Counted from the stretch's first letter, positions 36,153 to 43,278 are shown. The stretch is 64,000 bases of DNA from Paradesertivirga mongoliensis (GCF_024436395.1 NZ_JAFMZO010000004.1:372001-436000); one strand, 5' to 3'. Notes: a model not told the origin generated them from the letters alone. Translations and numbers: made by a program.

Positions 36153-36393
36153 TGTTGCCCTGGTTCGAGTCTCAGGCAACACGTGGATGCCTTTATTGGT
36201 TCGTGAGGCCCACAATCAAAGTGAACCTCTCTTCAACGATTTTAAAACAATCCAAACTTTAATAAAAAAGGGTTGTACTTAGTACAACCCTACATCTACC
36301 TATGAAAAACGTCCTTTTGGGAAGGACGTTCAATGTTAACAAAAACATTGGGGTTAAACAAATTTTTTAATGCCTTAACCGATGTTAGGGCAT
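36153..36393. repeat. cluster of five hairpins in a gene-free stretch
   Basis: TGTTGCC/GGCAACA (36153-36181), AGGGTTGTA/TACAACCCT (36269-36291), AACGTCCTT/AAGGACGTT (36308-36330), CAATGTT/AACATTG (36331-36350) and ATGCCTTAAC/GTTAGGGCAT with loop CGAT (36370-36393) follow each other. The last is followed by TTTTCTTTT and may terminate. The first contains GGTTCGAGTC, resembling a tRNA T-loop, but no tRNA can be folded. Nothing else was seen in 35930-36444. Confidence 0.6.
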
Positions 36394-36444
36394 TTTCTTT
36401 TAAAAGGGTGGTTCAAATTCCGTAAAATCTTAGCCAGGTTCTTA

Positions 36445-36675
36445 CTAATCTAAATACCCTCCCAATCCATTCCCCCTCAAAATCCCCGTCAACTCAAACA
36501 ACATCCTATACCCAAAGCCCTCATGCTTCAGCATCTCATAAGCCTTACCCATTCTTAAAATATCTTCCAGTGTCCTATACCCATACGCGGCCGTAACAAC
36601 TTTAAACTCTTCGCTTACAGCAAGTTCGTTGATGGCTTGATTCAATAAGTTTTCCTTAAATTTTTGCTCCTGCAT
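36445..36675 (-). CDS. small protein resembling the RNA polymerase alpha C-terminal domain
   Basis: A 76-residue protein starting MQEQKFKENLL. From residue 25 the pattern GYRTLEDILRMGKAYEMLK, then GFGYRMLFELTGIL and NGL matches the helix-hairpin-helix arrangement of the alpha-CTD (IxTxxDLL, LLK, GxGxKSLxEI, LxxxGL). The frame continues 40 codons upstream but overlaps the inverted repeat at 36747, so the later ATG is preferred. An alpha-CTD-like fold without the rest of alpha suggests binding to UP-element-like DNA or to activators. Family assignment is by eye and tentative. Confidence 0.55.
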   Translation of the reverse strand: MQEQKFKENLLNQAINELAVSEEFKVVTAAYGYRTLEDILRMGKAYEMLKHEGFGYRMLFELTGILRGNGLGGYLD

Positions 36676-36746
36676 TATCGGTAGAAGGATTCTTACCGTC
36701 CCGGAGTAAGGGTGTGAAAACAAATAGCGTGGGACATCAGCAATCT

Positions 36747-36859
36747 GTAATCTGAGGTCCGCGAAGACCCAACAAACAAGATAAACTGAGCCCACGCATA
36801 ACGTGAGCAGTCAGTCTATTAGGCCTTGTTTGTTTAGAGATTTCGCGGTTTCAGATTAC
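36747..36859. repeat. long imperfect inverted repeat upstream of the alpha-CTD-like gene
   Basis: Arms 36747-36780 and 36825-36859 pair in three perfect blocks (GTAATCTGA 9 bp, CCGCGAA 7 bp, AACAAACAAG 10 bp) separated by small internal loops; a 44-nt centre contains a CACG/CGTG stem. On the minus strand it would lie in the 5' leader of the gene ending at 36445. It may be an attenuator-like RNA or a remnant of a small mobile element. The rest of 36860-37069 is AT-rich without clear features. Confidence 0.6.
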
Positions 36860-37069
36860 AAGTTTAATAGCTACTACTATTCGATATTTTCTATATGTCT
36901 TTTTACTCTATATTTTTCTGTCTTTTAAATTATCCCGCTAATATACAAAACACCTCATGCAGGATAAGGGAATTAAATGGAATATCCGTCCCAAAACCAG
37001 AATTGACAAAAAATACCGATTAATTCCCTTCAGGTAATAATACCCACAAATAATTTAGCCCCCGAATTT

Positions 37070-37083
37070 AAAAAAGGAGGTAA
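37070..37083 (+). promoter_or_regulatory. unusually strong Shine-Dalgarno sequence
   Basis: AAAAAAGGAGGT lies 3-4 nt before ATG 37084 and 18 nt before ATG 37099. Most Bacteroidota genes here have only A-rich leaders, so a full AAGGAGGT is exceptional. Confidence 0.6.
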
Positions 37084-37284
37084 ATGAAAATCAATACTAT
37101 GAAAAGAATGTACATCTATCCGAAAGACGTGGAACGAATCACCGGGAAGAGAAGCAGCTATTGCCGCAATCTTATCCAGCTAATCAGAGCTATTTATGGC
37201 AAAAAGAAGCACCAGGGTGTAACCGTAGCCGAGTATTGCGATTACATGAGTGTGCCAAGGGAAGAGGTTGAGCTCTACCTTTAG
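37084..37284 (+). CDS. small HTH-like protein
   Basis: A 66-residue basic protein. MKRMYIYPKDVERITGK, then SSYCRNLIQLIRAIYGKKKHQGVTVAEYCDYMSV resembles the small winged-helix/excisionase-like proteins common in Sphingobacteriaceae, with helix-turn-helix potential around residues 12-33 and 46-62. The start may be ATG 37084 or ATG 37099 (MKRMYIY). It is a single-gene transcript followed by a clean terminator at 37306. It lies between the alpha-CTD-like gene and the DUF6266 module and could regulate either. DNA binding is inferred from composition and pattern only. Confidence 0.6.
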   Translation: MKINTMKRMYIYPKDVERITGKRSSYCRNLIQLIRAIYGKKKHQGVTVAEYCDYMSVPREEVELYL

Positions 37285-37305
37285 GATTTAGTACATAAAA
37301 ACGAA

Positions 37306-37330
37306 ACCGGGCCTGTCGCCCGGTTTTTTT
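37306..37330 (+). terminator. strong terminator after the HTH-like gene
   Basis: ACCGGGC and GCCCGGT pair around CTGTC, followed by seven T. Confidence 0.9.
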
Positions 37331-37430
37331 ATGCGCTTTGGTTCGGAAATTCTTCGATCATTCTTCAGGAAATGCAGGTACCTGCTTATTACCTGGCTAT
37401 TACCTGGTACCGGAAAGCTGTGCAAAATCC

Positions 37431-37531
37431 TTCGGCCAGCTTCGGGATTTCCCTGAGTGTTGTTCGGGAGTTCTTCGGGACTTGTTCGGGAAATCCGCCA
37501 CTTTGTTCGGGAAAGCTTCGGGAAGCTTCGG
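37431..37531. repeat. helically phased TTCGG(GA) array
   Basis: TTCGG starts at 37431, 37441, 37463, 37474, 37485, 37506, 37517 and 37527; six of the eight are TTCGGGA. Spacings 10, 22, 11, 11, 21, 11 and 10 are all one or two turns of about 10.7 bp. The spacing is not a multiple of three, so it is not a coding repeat. It lies in the 545-bp gap between the HTH-like gene and DUF6266, where no convincing gene was found. A cooperative protein-binding array is possible. Confidence 0.7.
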
Positions 37532-37765
37532 AAATACTGCAAACCTGTCGCGAATTTGGTAAGAGCCAGGTAATTCTCAATTCGGCCTTAATCACCACCA
37601 GTATCCCGGCGCCCCAGCATGCCGGAGTATAGCAACCGGCAATTTGCCAGGAAATAGCAAAAACGCTGTAATGTGCCACAATATGCCCGTCTGGCCTTAT
37701 AGCGGCCCATTTATACCGAAATGCCGATTGCGACATGATTGATCCAGCCCGGGTTCCAGCCGCTC

Positions 37766-37773
37766 TATGTTTG
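37766..37773 (+). promoter_or_regulatory. possible -7 box for the DUF6266/lysis-like operon
   Basis: TATGTTTG matches TAnnTTTG and lies 58 bp before the DUF6266 ATG. The nearest upstream TTG (37739) is 24 bp away, slightly long for a -33 element. Confidence 0.3.
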
Positions 37774-37830
37774 TTCCATGAGCAGATAAGGTACGGCTCT
37801 TAAACAGATGGTTTAACTAAATTTTAGAAA

Positions 37831-38469
37831 ATGGGAATTATTAGAAATGGAGCCAATGGAGGCTTTTCCGGCAAGGCAGGGAGCGTTGTCGGCAGTAGTT
37901 GGAAGGATGTAGATTACATCAAGGGTTTACCCCGCAAGAGCAGTAAAGCGCCAACGCAATTGCAATTGGAGCAGCAGGCTAAATTTGCGCTGGCCATCCA
38001 AACCTTGCAGCCAATCACGGCTTTGCTGAACGATGGCTTTAAAGGCTCGAAGACTACGAGGGCAAGCGGATATAACCTGGCGATGCAGCACCTTCTGAAC
38101 AATGCGATAACCGGTATTTATCCAAACTATACGGTAGATTATACCAAAATGAAGATCAGTAAGGGCAGCCTGATCAAGCCATCCGACATTGTTATGCTGG
38201 TGGATGCAGGCGTGCTGCAACTCAGTTGGTCGGTATTGGTGTCGAAGTACGGCGCTTTTGCGGATGATGAGCTTACGGTATTAATTTATAATCCGGTAAA
38301 GAACATCTACCTGCCCGCTGAAGGAGCGCTGCGTGCCGATGGTGCGCTGGATGTTCCGCTTCCGGGCGACTTTACCGGCGACACCGTGCATGTCTTTATG
38401 TTCTTCAGCTCGCGTGATCTGACTAAGCAGTCGGAAAGTACCTATGCCGGAAGCATTTTAGTGGTCTGA
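37831..38469 (+). CDS. DUF6266 family protein
   Basis: A 212-residue protein without signal peptide or membrane segment. The opening MGIIRNGANGGFSGKAGSVVGSSWKD, with regularly spaced glycines, and the KSSKAPTQLQLEQQAKFALA block are the family hallmarks; the second half is beta-rich (VMLVDAGVLQLSWS, DDELTVLIYN). Function of DUF6266 is unknown. In Sphingobacteriaceae such genes often occur beside small membrane proteins and CHAP-type hydrolases, as here. A GC hairpin separates it from the holin-like gene 46 bp downstream. Confidence 0.8.
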   Translation: MGIIRNGANGGFSGKAGSVVGSSWKDVDYIKGLPRKSSKAPTQLQLEQQAKFALAIQTLQPITALLNDGFKGSKTTRASGYNLAMQHLLNNAITGIYPNYTVDYTKMKISKGSLIKPSDIVMLVDAGVLQLSWSVLVSKYGAFADDELTVLIYNPVKNIYLPAEGALRADGALDVPLPGDFTGDTVHVFMFFSSRDLTKQSESTYAGSILVV

Positions 38470-38479
38470 TTTTTTAACA

Positions 38480-38500
38480 AGGGGCGCTTAACGGCGCCCC
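38480..38500 (+). terminator. GC-rich hairpin between DUF6266 and the holin-like gene
   Basis: GGGGCGC and GCGCCCC pair around TTAACG, followed by ATTACTAATTTT. With no clean T-run it may give partial termination or act as a processing site. Confidence 0.55.
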
Positions 38501-38515
38501 ATTACTAATTTTATT

Positions 38516-38881
38516 ATGCAAGTATTACAAAATTATTTAGCCCCGGTATTCAGCATCAAACGCGAGTACCTGGCCATTACCTTTTGGTTATTGTTGTTCC
38601 TTAACTTTCCTTTCCTGGCGAGGTTTATCGATACTGCTTCGGCACCCATAGATCCGGGTGCGCTAAGCGCCATATTAATGGCCGTGCTGGCTTTGCTGCT
38701 TTTTAAAAGCCTTACATGGCAGCTCATCCGGGCCATCTGGCCGGTGTTAGGCACCTATTCAACATATCATTTCGAGTACAATTTTAAATCCCTGCAACCA
38801 TGTTCAAAAGTCATTATTTACTTAAGTTTCTATCTGCTGCTATTATTCTCGTTTGTGTTCACGCTTATGGCATTGATTTAG
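38516..38881 (+). CDS. small three-helix membrane protein, holin-like
   Basis: A 121-residue protein with three predicted membrane segments: about 20-38 (LAITFWLLLFLNFPFLARF), 48-70 (AILMAVLALLLF) and 98-120 (VIIYLSFYLLLLFSFVFTL). Size and topology match class I holins. It shares no sequence I recognise. The last 82 bases also encode the signal peptide of the following CHAP protein in another frame. It lies directly before a peptidoglycan hydrolase and a spanin-like lipoprotein, which is the main reason for the holin suggestion. Confidence 0.6.
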   Translation: MQVLQNYLAPVFSIKREYLAITFWLLLFLNFPFLARFIDTASAPIDPGALSAILMAVLALLLFKSLTWQLIRAIWPVLGTYSTYHFEYNFKSLQPCSKVIIYLSFYLLLLFSFVFTLMALI

Positions 38882-39477
38882 GAAAGGTGAAAGGTGAAAG
38901 CGGAAAGGTAAAAGGGAATGGTAGAGAGGTTAAGTTTGGGAGGGAGGTTAAAGTTGAAAGGTTAAAGGTAAAAGGGAATAGCAATGAGCTCAAGCGGAAA
39001 CGTGGAATACTTAAGGAGGTTTATACGGATGAGCTGGGTGTGCGCGAGTTTAGTAGCAGAAATGATGGGCCTGATGTAGAAAAATACCTCCGCTATGTAA
39101 GGCTGAAAAAGGGCCAGCCCTGGTGTGCCGCTTTTGTTTGCTGGGCACTCGGCGAAACTGGTATTAAGAATCCGCGAAGTGGTTGGTCGCCTGATCTGTT
39201 TCCTGCTTCCAAAGTGATCTGGCAACGGACAAGAGCCATAGCAGCTGGTGATATTGCCACTCCGCGTCAAGGAGATGTTTTTGGTGTCTGGTACAGTGAT
39301 AAGGGCAGGATTGCTCATGTGGGTTTTGTTGATAAATGGGATGGGAAATGGATAATATCGGTAGAAGGCAATACCAACGGTGCAGGAAGTGCCGAAGGCG
39401 ATGGGGTGTACCGGAAGCGCAGGCTTATTGCCTCCCTTTATAAAGTGGCTGATTTTATACAAGACAAGAGGATTTGA
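38800..39477 (+). CDS. secreted CHAP/NlpC-P60-type peptidoglycan endopeptidase (TIGR02594-like)
   Basis: A 225-residue protein with a signal peptide (YLLKFLSAAIILVCVHAYG, about 6-24). The catalytic domain starts near residue 80: GQPWCAAFVCWALGETG (Cys nucleophile), GDVFGVWYS, and GRIAHVGFVDKW (His), then EGNTN, the pattern of prophage-type TIGR02594 hydrolases. Between them residues ~28-70 form a low-complexity Lys/Gly/Val linker encoded by an AAAGGTRAAAG-type purine-rich repeat. The gene overlaps the membrane-protein gene by 82 bp and its TGA overlaps the TTG start of the next gene. It is probably the wall-cutting part of a lysis-like cassette. Confidence 0.75.
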   Translation: MFKSHYLLKFLSAAIILVCVHAYGIDLGKVKGESGKVKGNGREVKFGREVKVERLKVKGNSNELKRKRGILKEVYTDELGVREFSSRNDGPDVEKYLRYVRLKKGQPWCAAFVCWALGETGIKNPRSGWSPDLFPASKVIWQRTRAIAAGDIATPRQGDVFGVWYSDKGRIAHVGFVDKWDGKWIISVEGNTNGAGSAEGDGVYRKRRLIASLYKVADFIQDKRI

Positions 39478-40013
39478 GCAAGGCATTTGACATTTCAAAT
39501 TTGGCGGCAGGCAGGATTGTTCTGCCTGCTGCCTCGCTGCTGCTCTTGCTGCTTTTTGCACCAGCTTGTGCTGTTTTTCGTTCTGTAAATAAATCGGTAT
39601 CCGACAGTACTTCATTCAAACAGGTAGAATCTCAAAGCAACACCACGCTAAACGCAGAAATAAATCGAGATATGGTCTTTTCGTACACCGATTCTGATAA
39701 AATAAGCTATAGGGTAGAGATCATTCCGGAAGGCGAGTTTAGCTATTCTCCGGGAGCCGTATTTAAAGGGAGGGCAAAGTCGCTGACTATTTCGGGAAAA
39801 GAGGCAAGTTGGAAGGCAGGAAGCTTTATAGGCGCTGAGGAGCAGCAACTATGGCTCGACTCTGCTGGCACGACTGTAGCTAAAAGTGAGGTGCAGGTGA
39901 AAAACGTGAGCAGATCGCTGCATCGCAAAAACGGGGGCAGACAGAGCATTTTGCTACTAATCTTTTTGCTGTTGGTAGGACAGCTGTCGGTAAGGATCCG
40001 GAGAAGGATTTAG
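39474..40013 (+). CDS. lipoprotein with C-terminal membrane helix, unimolecular-spanin-like
   Basis: A 179-residue protein starting with TTG in a TTGA overlap with the endopeptidase stop. An N-terminal hydrophobic stretch ends in the lipobox FAPAC (Cys about 32). The middle is polar and beta-rich (MVFSYTDSDKISYRVEI, LTISGKEASWKAG). The end is a membrane helix SILLLIFLLLVGQLSV followed by RIRRRI. A lipid anchor for the outer membrane plus a C-terminal helix for the inner membrane is the architecture of phage u-spanins such as T1 gp11. Sequence homology was not recognised; the call rests on topology and position. Confidence 0.55.
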   Translation: MSKAFDISNLAAGRIVLPAASLLLLLLFAPACAVFRSVNKSVSDSTSFKQVESQSNTTLNAEINRDMVFSYTDSDKISYRVEIIPEGEFSYSPGAVFKGRAKSLTISGKEASWKAGSFIGAEEQQLWLDSAGTTVAKSEVQVKNVSRSLHRKNGGRQSILLLIFLLLVGQLSVRIRRRI

Positions 40014-40182
40014 TGTGTTGCAGTATTAAAATATTATCAAAGAAATGGTTGCTTTGTGTTATAAGGCTTCTCCTAAAGCCTTTTCAGCCCGCCTTAAATT
40101 AGTCTGCCCATATCATTCCGTTTATCAGTAAGCCATCACCATCAGGTTAGATTGCAAGTTTAAATGAGCTAAAGTTGAAATT

Positions 40183-40227
40183 GCATTTGTTACTGGCAAA
40201 AGCGATTACTCAGGAATAATTCAATCA
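40183..40227 (+). pseudogene. fragment of an LprI-like (DUF1311) gene
   Basis: AFVTGKSDYSGIIQS is readable here and matches KGTLGKSHYSGGG...LIQS near the C-terminus of the gene at 31784, with similar DNA (GGCAAAAGC, ATTACTC, AATTCAATC). Only about 45 bp remain. The surrounding 40014-40182 has nothing recognisable. Confidence 0.5.
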
Positions 40228-40229
40228 AG

Positions 40230-40254
40230 ATAGCGCAATCAGTGATTGCGCTAT
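40230..40254. terminator. near-perfect palindromic hairpin
   Basis: ATAGCGCAATCA and TGATTGCGCTAT flank a single G. AATTTTTTAC follows after 10 bp, so it may terminate transcription coming from the lysis-like operon. Confidence 0.5.
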
Positions 40255-40312
40255 TAGCTGATTAATTTTTTACAATCAACCGGGAGTCACCATATCTCCT
40301 TAGATTTGCAAT

Positions 40313-41590
40313 ATGGAAATTCTGATAATATTTTTTCTGATTATACTAAACGGAGTTTTTTCTATGAGTGAAATCGCGTTGGTATCATCTAAGAAATTTA
40401 CATTAGAGAGTGCTGCTAAGAAAGGCAATGGAAACGCCCGAAAGGCACTTGAACTGGCCGCTAGTCCGAATACCTTTTTATCTACTGTTCAAATTGGAAT
40501 CACTCTTATTGGTATCCTTACGGGTATTTATAGTGGCGAGAAACTCACCTCTGATTTAGTTGATCTGATTAACGATGTCTCCTATCTTGCACCTTATTCC
40601 GATACCTTAGCGGTAGTTTTAATTGTAATCATTATCACTTATTTTTCTATTGTATTTGGAGAATTAATACCTAAACGAATAGGGCTGGCTTTTCCTGAGA
40701 CTATAGCAACTCTGGTAGCCCGACCTATGAATGTGCTTTCGACAATGACCAGGCCATTCATCTGGCTACTGGCCAAGACCAACGACTTTGTTCTCGGCGT
40801 TTTTGGCATCAAGGATAAGAAAGACGGAATAGTGACTGAGGAGGAAATAAAGTCGATTATAGCTGACAGTACAAGTTTAGGCGAGATCCAGGAAATAGAG
40901 CAGGACATCGTTAAGCGGGTATTCGCTTTGGGCGATAGGAAGGCTGGTGAATTGATGACTCACCGATCAGATTTGACCTATATTGACCTGCATGATACTT
41001 TAGAAGAAATAAAGCGGAAAGTCGAGGCCGAACCACATTCGGTGTATCCGGTAATTGACAAATCGCCCGATAAAATAGTGGGGATAGTGTCTGTGAATCA
41101 GATATTTACTAAGAGTTTCTTAAACGAAAGTTTCAACCTGCTCGATCTTATTCAAAAGCCCTACTATGTTCAAGAGAATTTAGCTGCCTATAAGGTATTG
41201 GAAAAGTTTAAAGAGCATAAAGTTCACCTGGTTCTGGTAGTGGATGAGTATGGATCGATAGAAGGTGTGCTTTCTGTTACGGATGTTGTTGATGAACTAA
41301 TCGGAGATATTTCAATAAACCCGGCATTTGAAGAAGCTGATATTATTCAGCGCGACGAGAGTTCCTGGTTAGCTGACGGCCAATATGCGTATTATGAATT
41401 CGTGAATTACTTTGAAATAGAAGACGCCGGAGAGCCTGACGGCTTTACAACGTTGGGAGGACTTATTTTAAAGCATCTTAGCCATTATCCGGTTACTGGC
41501 GAAAAGATAAGGTGGAGAAATTTTGAATTGGAGATAGTTGATATGGATTCCACGCGAATCGATAAGATCTTAATTACTAAAATGTTTTAA
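40313..41590 (+). CDS. HlyC/CorC-family (CNNM) transporter
   Basis: A 425-residue membrane protein likely exporting magnesium or other divalent cations. It has a DUF21/CNNM domain with four membrane segments (about 1-190; NGVFSMSEIALVSSKK is the family start), two CBS domains (about 205-325; LMTHRSDLTYID, VLVVDEYGSIEGVLSVTDVVDELIG), and a CorC_HlyC C-terminal domain (about 340-425; LADGQYAYYEFVNYF). Length is typical. TAGATTTG at 40301-40308 would place transcription start at the ATG itself. Confidence 0.92.
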   Translation: MEILIIFFLIILNGVFSMSEIALVSSKKFTLESAAKKGNGNARKALELAASPNTFLSTVQIGITLIGILTGIYSGEKLTSDLVDLINDVSYLAPYSDTLAVVLIVIIITYFSIVFGELIPKRIGLAFPETIATLVARPMNVLSTMTRPFIWLLAKTNDFVLGVFGIKDKKDGIVTEEEIKSIIADSTSLGEIQEIEQDIVKRVFALGDRKAGELMTHRSDLTYIDLHDTLEEIKRKVEAEPHSVYPVIDKSPDKIVGIVSVNQIFTKSFLNESFNLLDLIQKPYYVQENLAAYKVLEKFKEHKVHLVLVVDEYGSIEGVLSVTDVVDELIGDISINPAFEEADIIQRDESSWLADGQYAYYEFVNYFEIEDAGEPDGFTTLGGLILKHLSHYPVTGEKIRWRNFELEIVDMDSTRIDKILITKMF

Positions 41591-41805
41591 CCTTATGTAT
41601 TGTAAAATACTCAAATCACCGACTTCTTCTGAAAAGAGTACATCCCTTCCAGAATAGACTAAGGTGTAACTCAAATTAATAAATTCTATACCACTCAACA
41701 GATCAAGCAAACCTCTACAGCCGGATGGATAGCGGCGTTAGTAATCACTAACTATTTATATGTTTTAATAATTTAAGCTATTTATGTTAGCATCAAAATT
41801 TCCAG

Positions 41806-42669
41806 ATGAAGTGGATCACCAGAGAGCGTCCTAAAATTGACCGTATTGCATGTCCCTGGCTAATTAAGCGGTTTGTCGACAACGAAGCAGAGTTTATTTA
41901 CGTCCCTTTTCAGGATGTTTTAACTAAAGCCCGCGAACTGAACGCCATTCCCTTTGATATTCCTGATGTAGAGTATACCCATTACGAAGACAAATGCACC
42001 TTCGATTACATCCTGAAAAAGCATAATCTTAAAGACCCTGCGTTACAGTCTATGGCTGTAATTGTAAGAGGGGCTGATACCGATGCCCACCATCTCGCCT
42101 CTCAATCCTCCGGGTTATGGGCAATCTCGGCCGGACTGGCATACAATACCTCTGACGATTTCGAGCTGTTAGAACGGGGAATGCTGATCTACGATGCTCT
42201 GTATAGTTGGGCAAAGCATCTTCAAAAAGAACGTCATACTCAAAACCCGATAGAGTATTTGCTTATTGAGGTGTTCAATAAGTATATCAAAGAGCAAAAA
42301 GACAGTAAAAAGAAGAACCCCGATTGGGCAATTGAGCTTAAAGAGATGATCCAGGATCAGATCGACACGAATTTAAGTTTAAGCCTGAAAAGCTTGTCGC
42401 AGGAGCTTAATGTTCATCCTGCATATTTGTCAAGAGAGTTTTCAAAGCACTTCGATAATTTATCTTTTGGAGAATATATCAGAAAGCTTCGCATAGAAAA
42501 GGCGATGGATCTTATCAGCAGCTCTAAGCTCTCTCTGTCTGAGATTGCTTATTTAACCGGATTTTCCGACCAAAGTCACTTCACCCGGATTTTTAAAAAA
42601 CATACCAGTGTAAGTCCCTCAGGATACAAGAAAAATCTCTCAAAAAGTAAAAAGGATACCAATAGTTAA
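41806..42669 (+). CDS. ChrB-domain/AraC HTH fusion, chromate-responsive regulator candidate
   Basis: A 287-residue protein. Residues 1-~140 match the C-terminal domain of chromate resistance protein ChrB (WITRERPKIDRIACPWLIKRF, CTFDYILKKH, VRGADTD). Residues ~175-280 are an AraC-type double HTH (LSLKSLSQELNVHPAYLSREFSKHF; LSEIAYLTGFSDQSHFTRIFKKHTSVSPSGYKK). Canonical ChrB has an unrelated N-terminal domain and no AraC HTH. Located 609 bp upstream of chrA in the same direction, it is likely to sense chromate or sulfate stress and activate the transporter; regulation is inferred. Confidence 0.85.
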   Translation: MKWITRERPKIDRIACPWLIKRFVDNEAEFIYVPFQDVLTKARELNAIPFDIPDVEYTHYEDKCTFDYILKKHNLKDPALQSMAVIVRGADTDAHHLASQSSGLWAISAGLAYNTSDDFELLERGMLIYDALYSWAKHLQKERHTQNPIEYLLIEVFNKYIKEQKDSKKKNPDWAIELKEMIQDQIDTNLSLSLKSLSQELNVHPAYLSREFSKHFDNLSFGEYIRKLRIEKAMDLISSSKLSLSEIAYLTGFSDQSHFTRIFKKHTSVSPSGYKKNLSKSKKDTNS

Positions 42670-42746
42670 ATCTGTTCTATTTCATGTGCGAGTATCCTAG
42701 TAACATTGTAGACTTTTAATTGAACTACAAGATACAAGGTGTTAAC

Positions 42747-43271
42747 ATGAGAAATTATTTTACAGGATTACTTTTAATTTTATTAAGCGTTTCGTTGCCG
42801 TCGATTGCACAAACTCCATCAATACAGGCACCAGTTCATATCTATCCCAGAATGGCGGGTTATGTGGGTATCATTCATCCTATCGTAACATTTGACAGTG
42901 ATGCTACGCACACTAACTTTAAACATTCTTATACCGTAGGGATGCCAACGGGCATTAATATCTGGAAGAGTCCGAAGGTGGGGTTTTCGTTTGAAGCGGT
43001 TCCTTTTGTAAGAACAGAGGATGGTGTGAGTAAAATGAGCAACTTCTTATTTCATCCCGGCATTTTAGCTGCCCTCGGAAAGGGCTACACTTTTGTGGGC
43101 CGTGCGGCTTTTGAAACTTCGGGAAGGTTTGGATTTACTCCGATTCTGAATAAAGTGGTAAAGAGAAACAAGCACAGTAATTATTTTGTAGCGGTTCCAT
43201 TGCCCGTTCGTTTCGGCAACGACAAACCCGCTTCATTTACGGCAGCTTTTCAATTTGGTTTAGGTTTCTAG
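42747..43271 (+). CDS. small secreted outer-membrane-type protein in the chromate module
   Basis: A 174-residue protein with a signal peptide (1-21, LPSIAQTP). The body alternates short beta-strands with aromatic residues and ends FTAAFQFGLGF, a pattern of small outer-membrane beta-barrels. ATG 42747 gives the best signal peptide; a TTG 27 bp earlier is in frame. It lies 7 bp before chrA and is surely cotranscribed. No family was recognised; a porin-like or periplasmic role in oxyanion handling is possible. Confidence 0.65.
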   Translation: MRNYFTGLLLILLSVSLPSIAQTPSIQAPVHIYPRMAGYVGIIHPIVTFDSDATHTNFKHSYTVGMPTGINIWKSPKVGFSFEAVPFVRTEDGVSKMSNFLFHPGILAALGKGYTFVGRAAFETSGRFGFTPILNKVVKRNKHSNYFVAVPLPVRFGNDKPASFTAAFQFGLGF

Positions 43272-43278
43272 AAATACT

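Noticed and set aside
36153-36181. tRNA-like T-loop (GGTTCGAGTC) flanked by TGTTGCC/GGCAACA
   Set aside because: No D-arm or anticodon arm can be placed at tRNA distances; treated as a hairpin.
36676-36795. Longer version of the alpha-CTD-like protein with 40 extra N-terminal residues
   Set aside because: The extension is encoded by the inverted-repeat region and does not fit the domain; ATG at 36675 is more plausible.
37288-37736. Open frames on both strands across the TTCGG array
   Set aside because: They arise from stop-poor repeat sequence, overlap each other and a terminator, and show no domain or start context.
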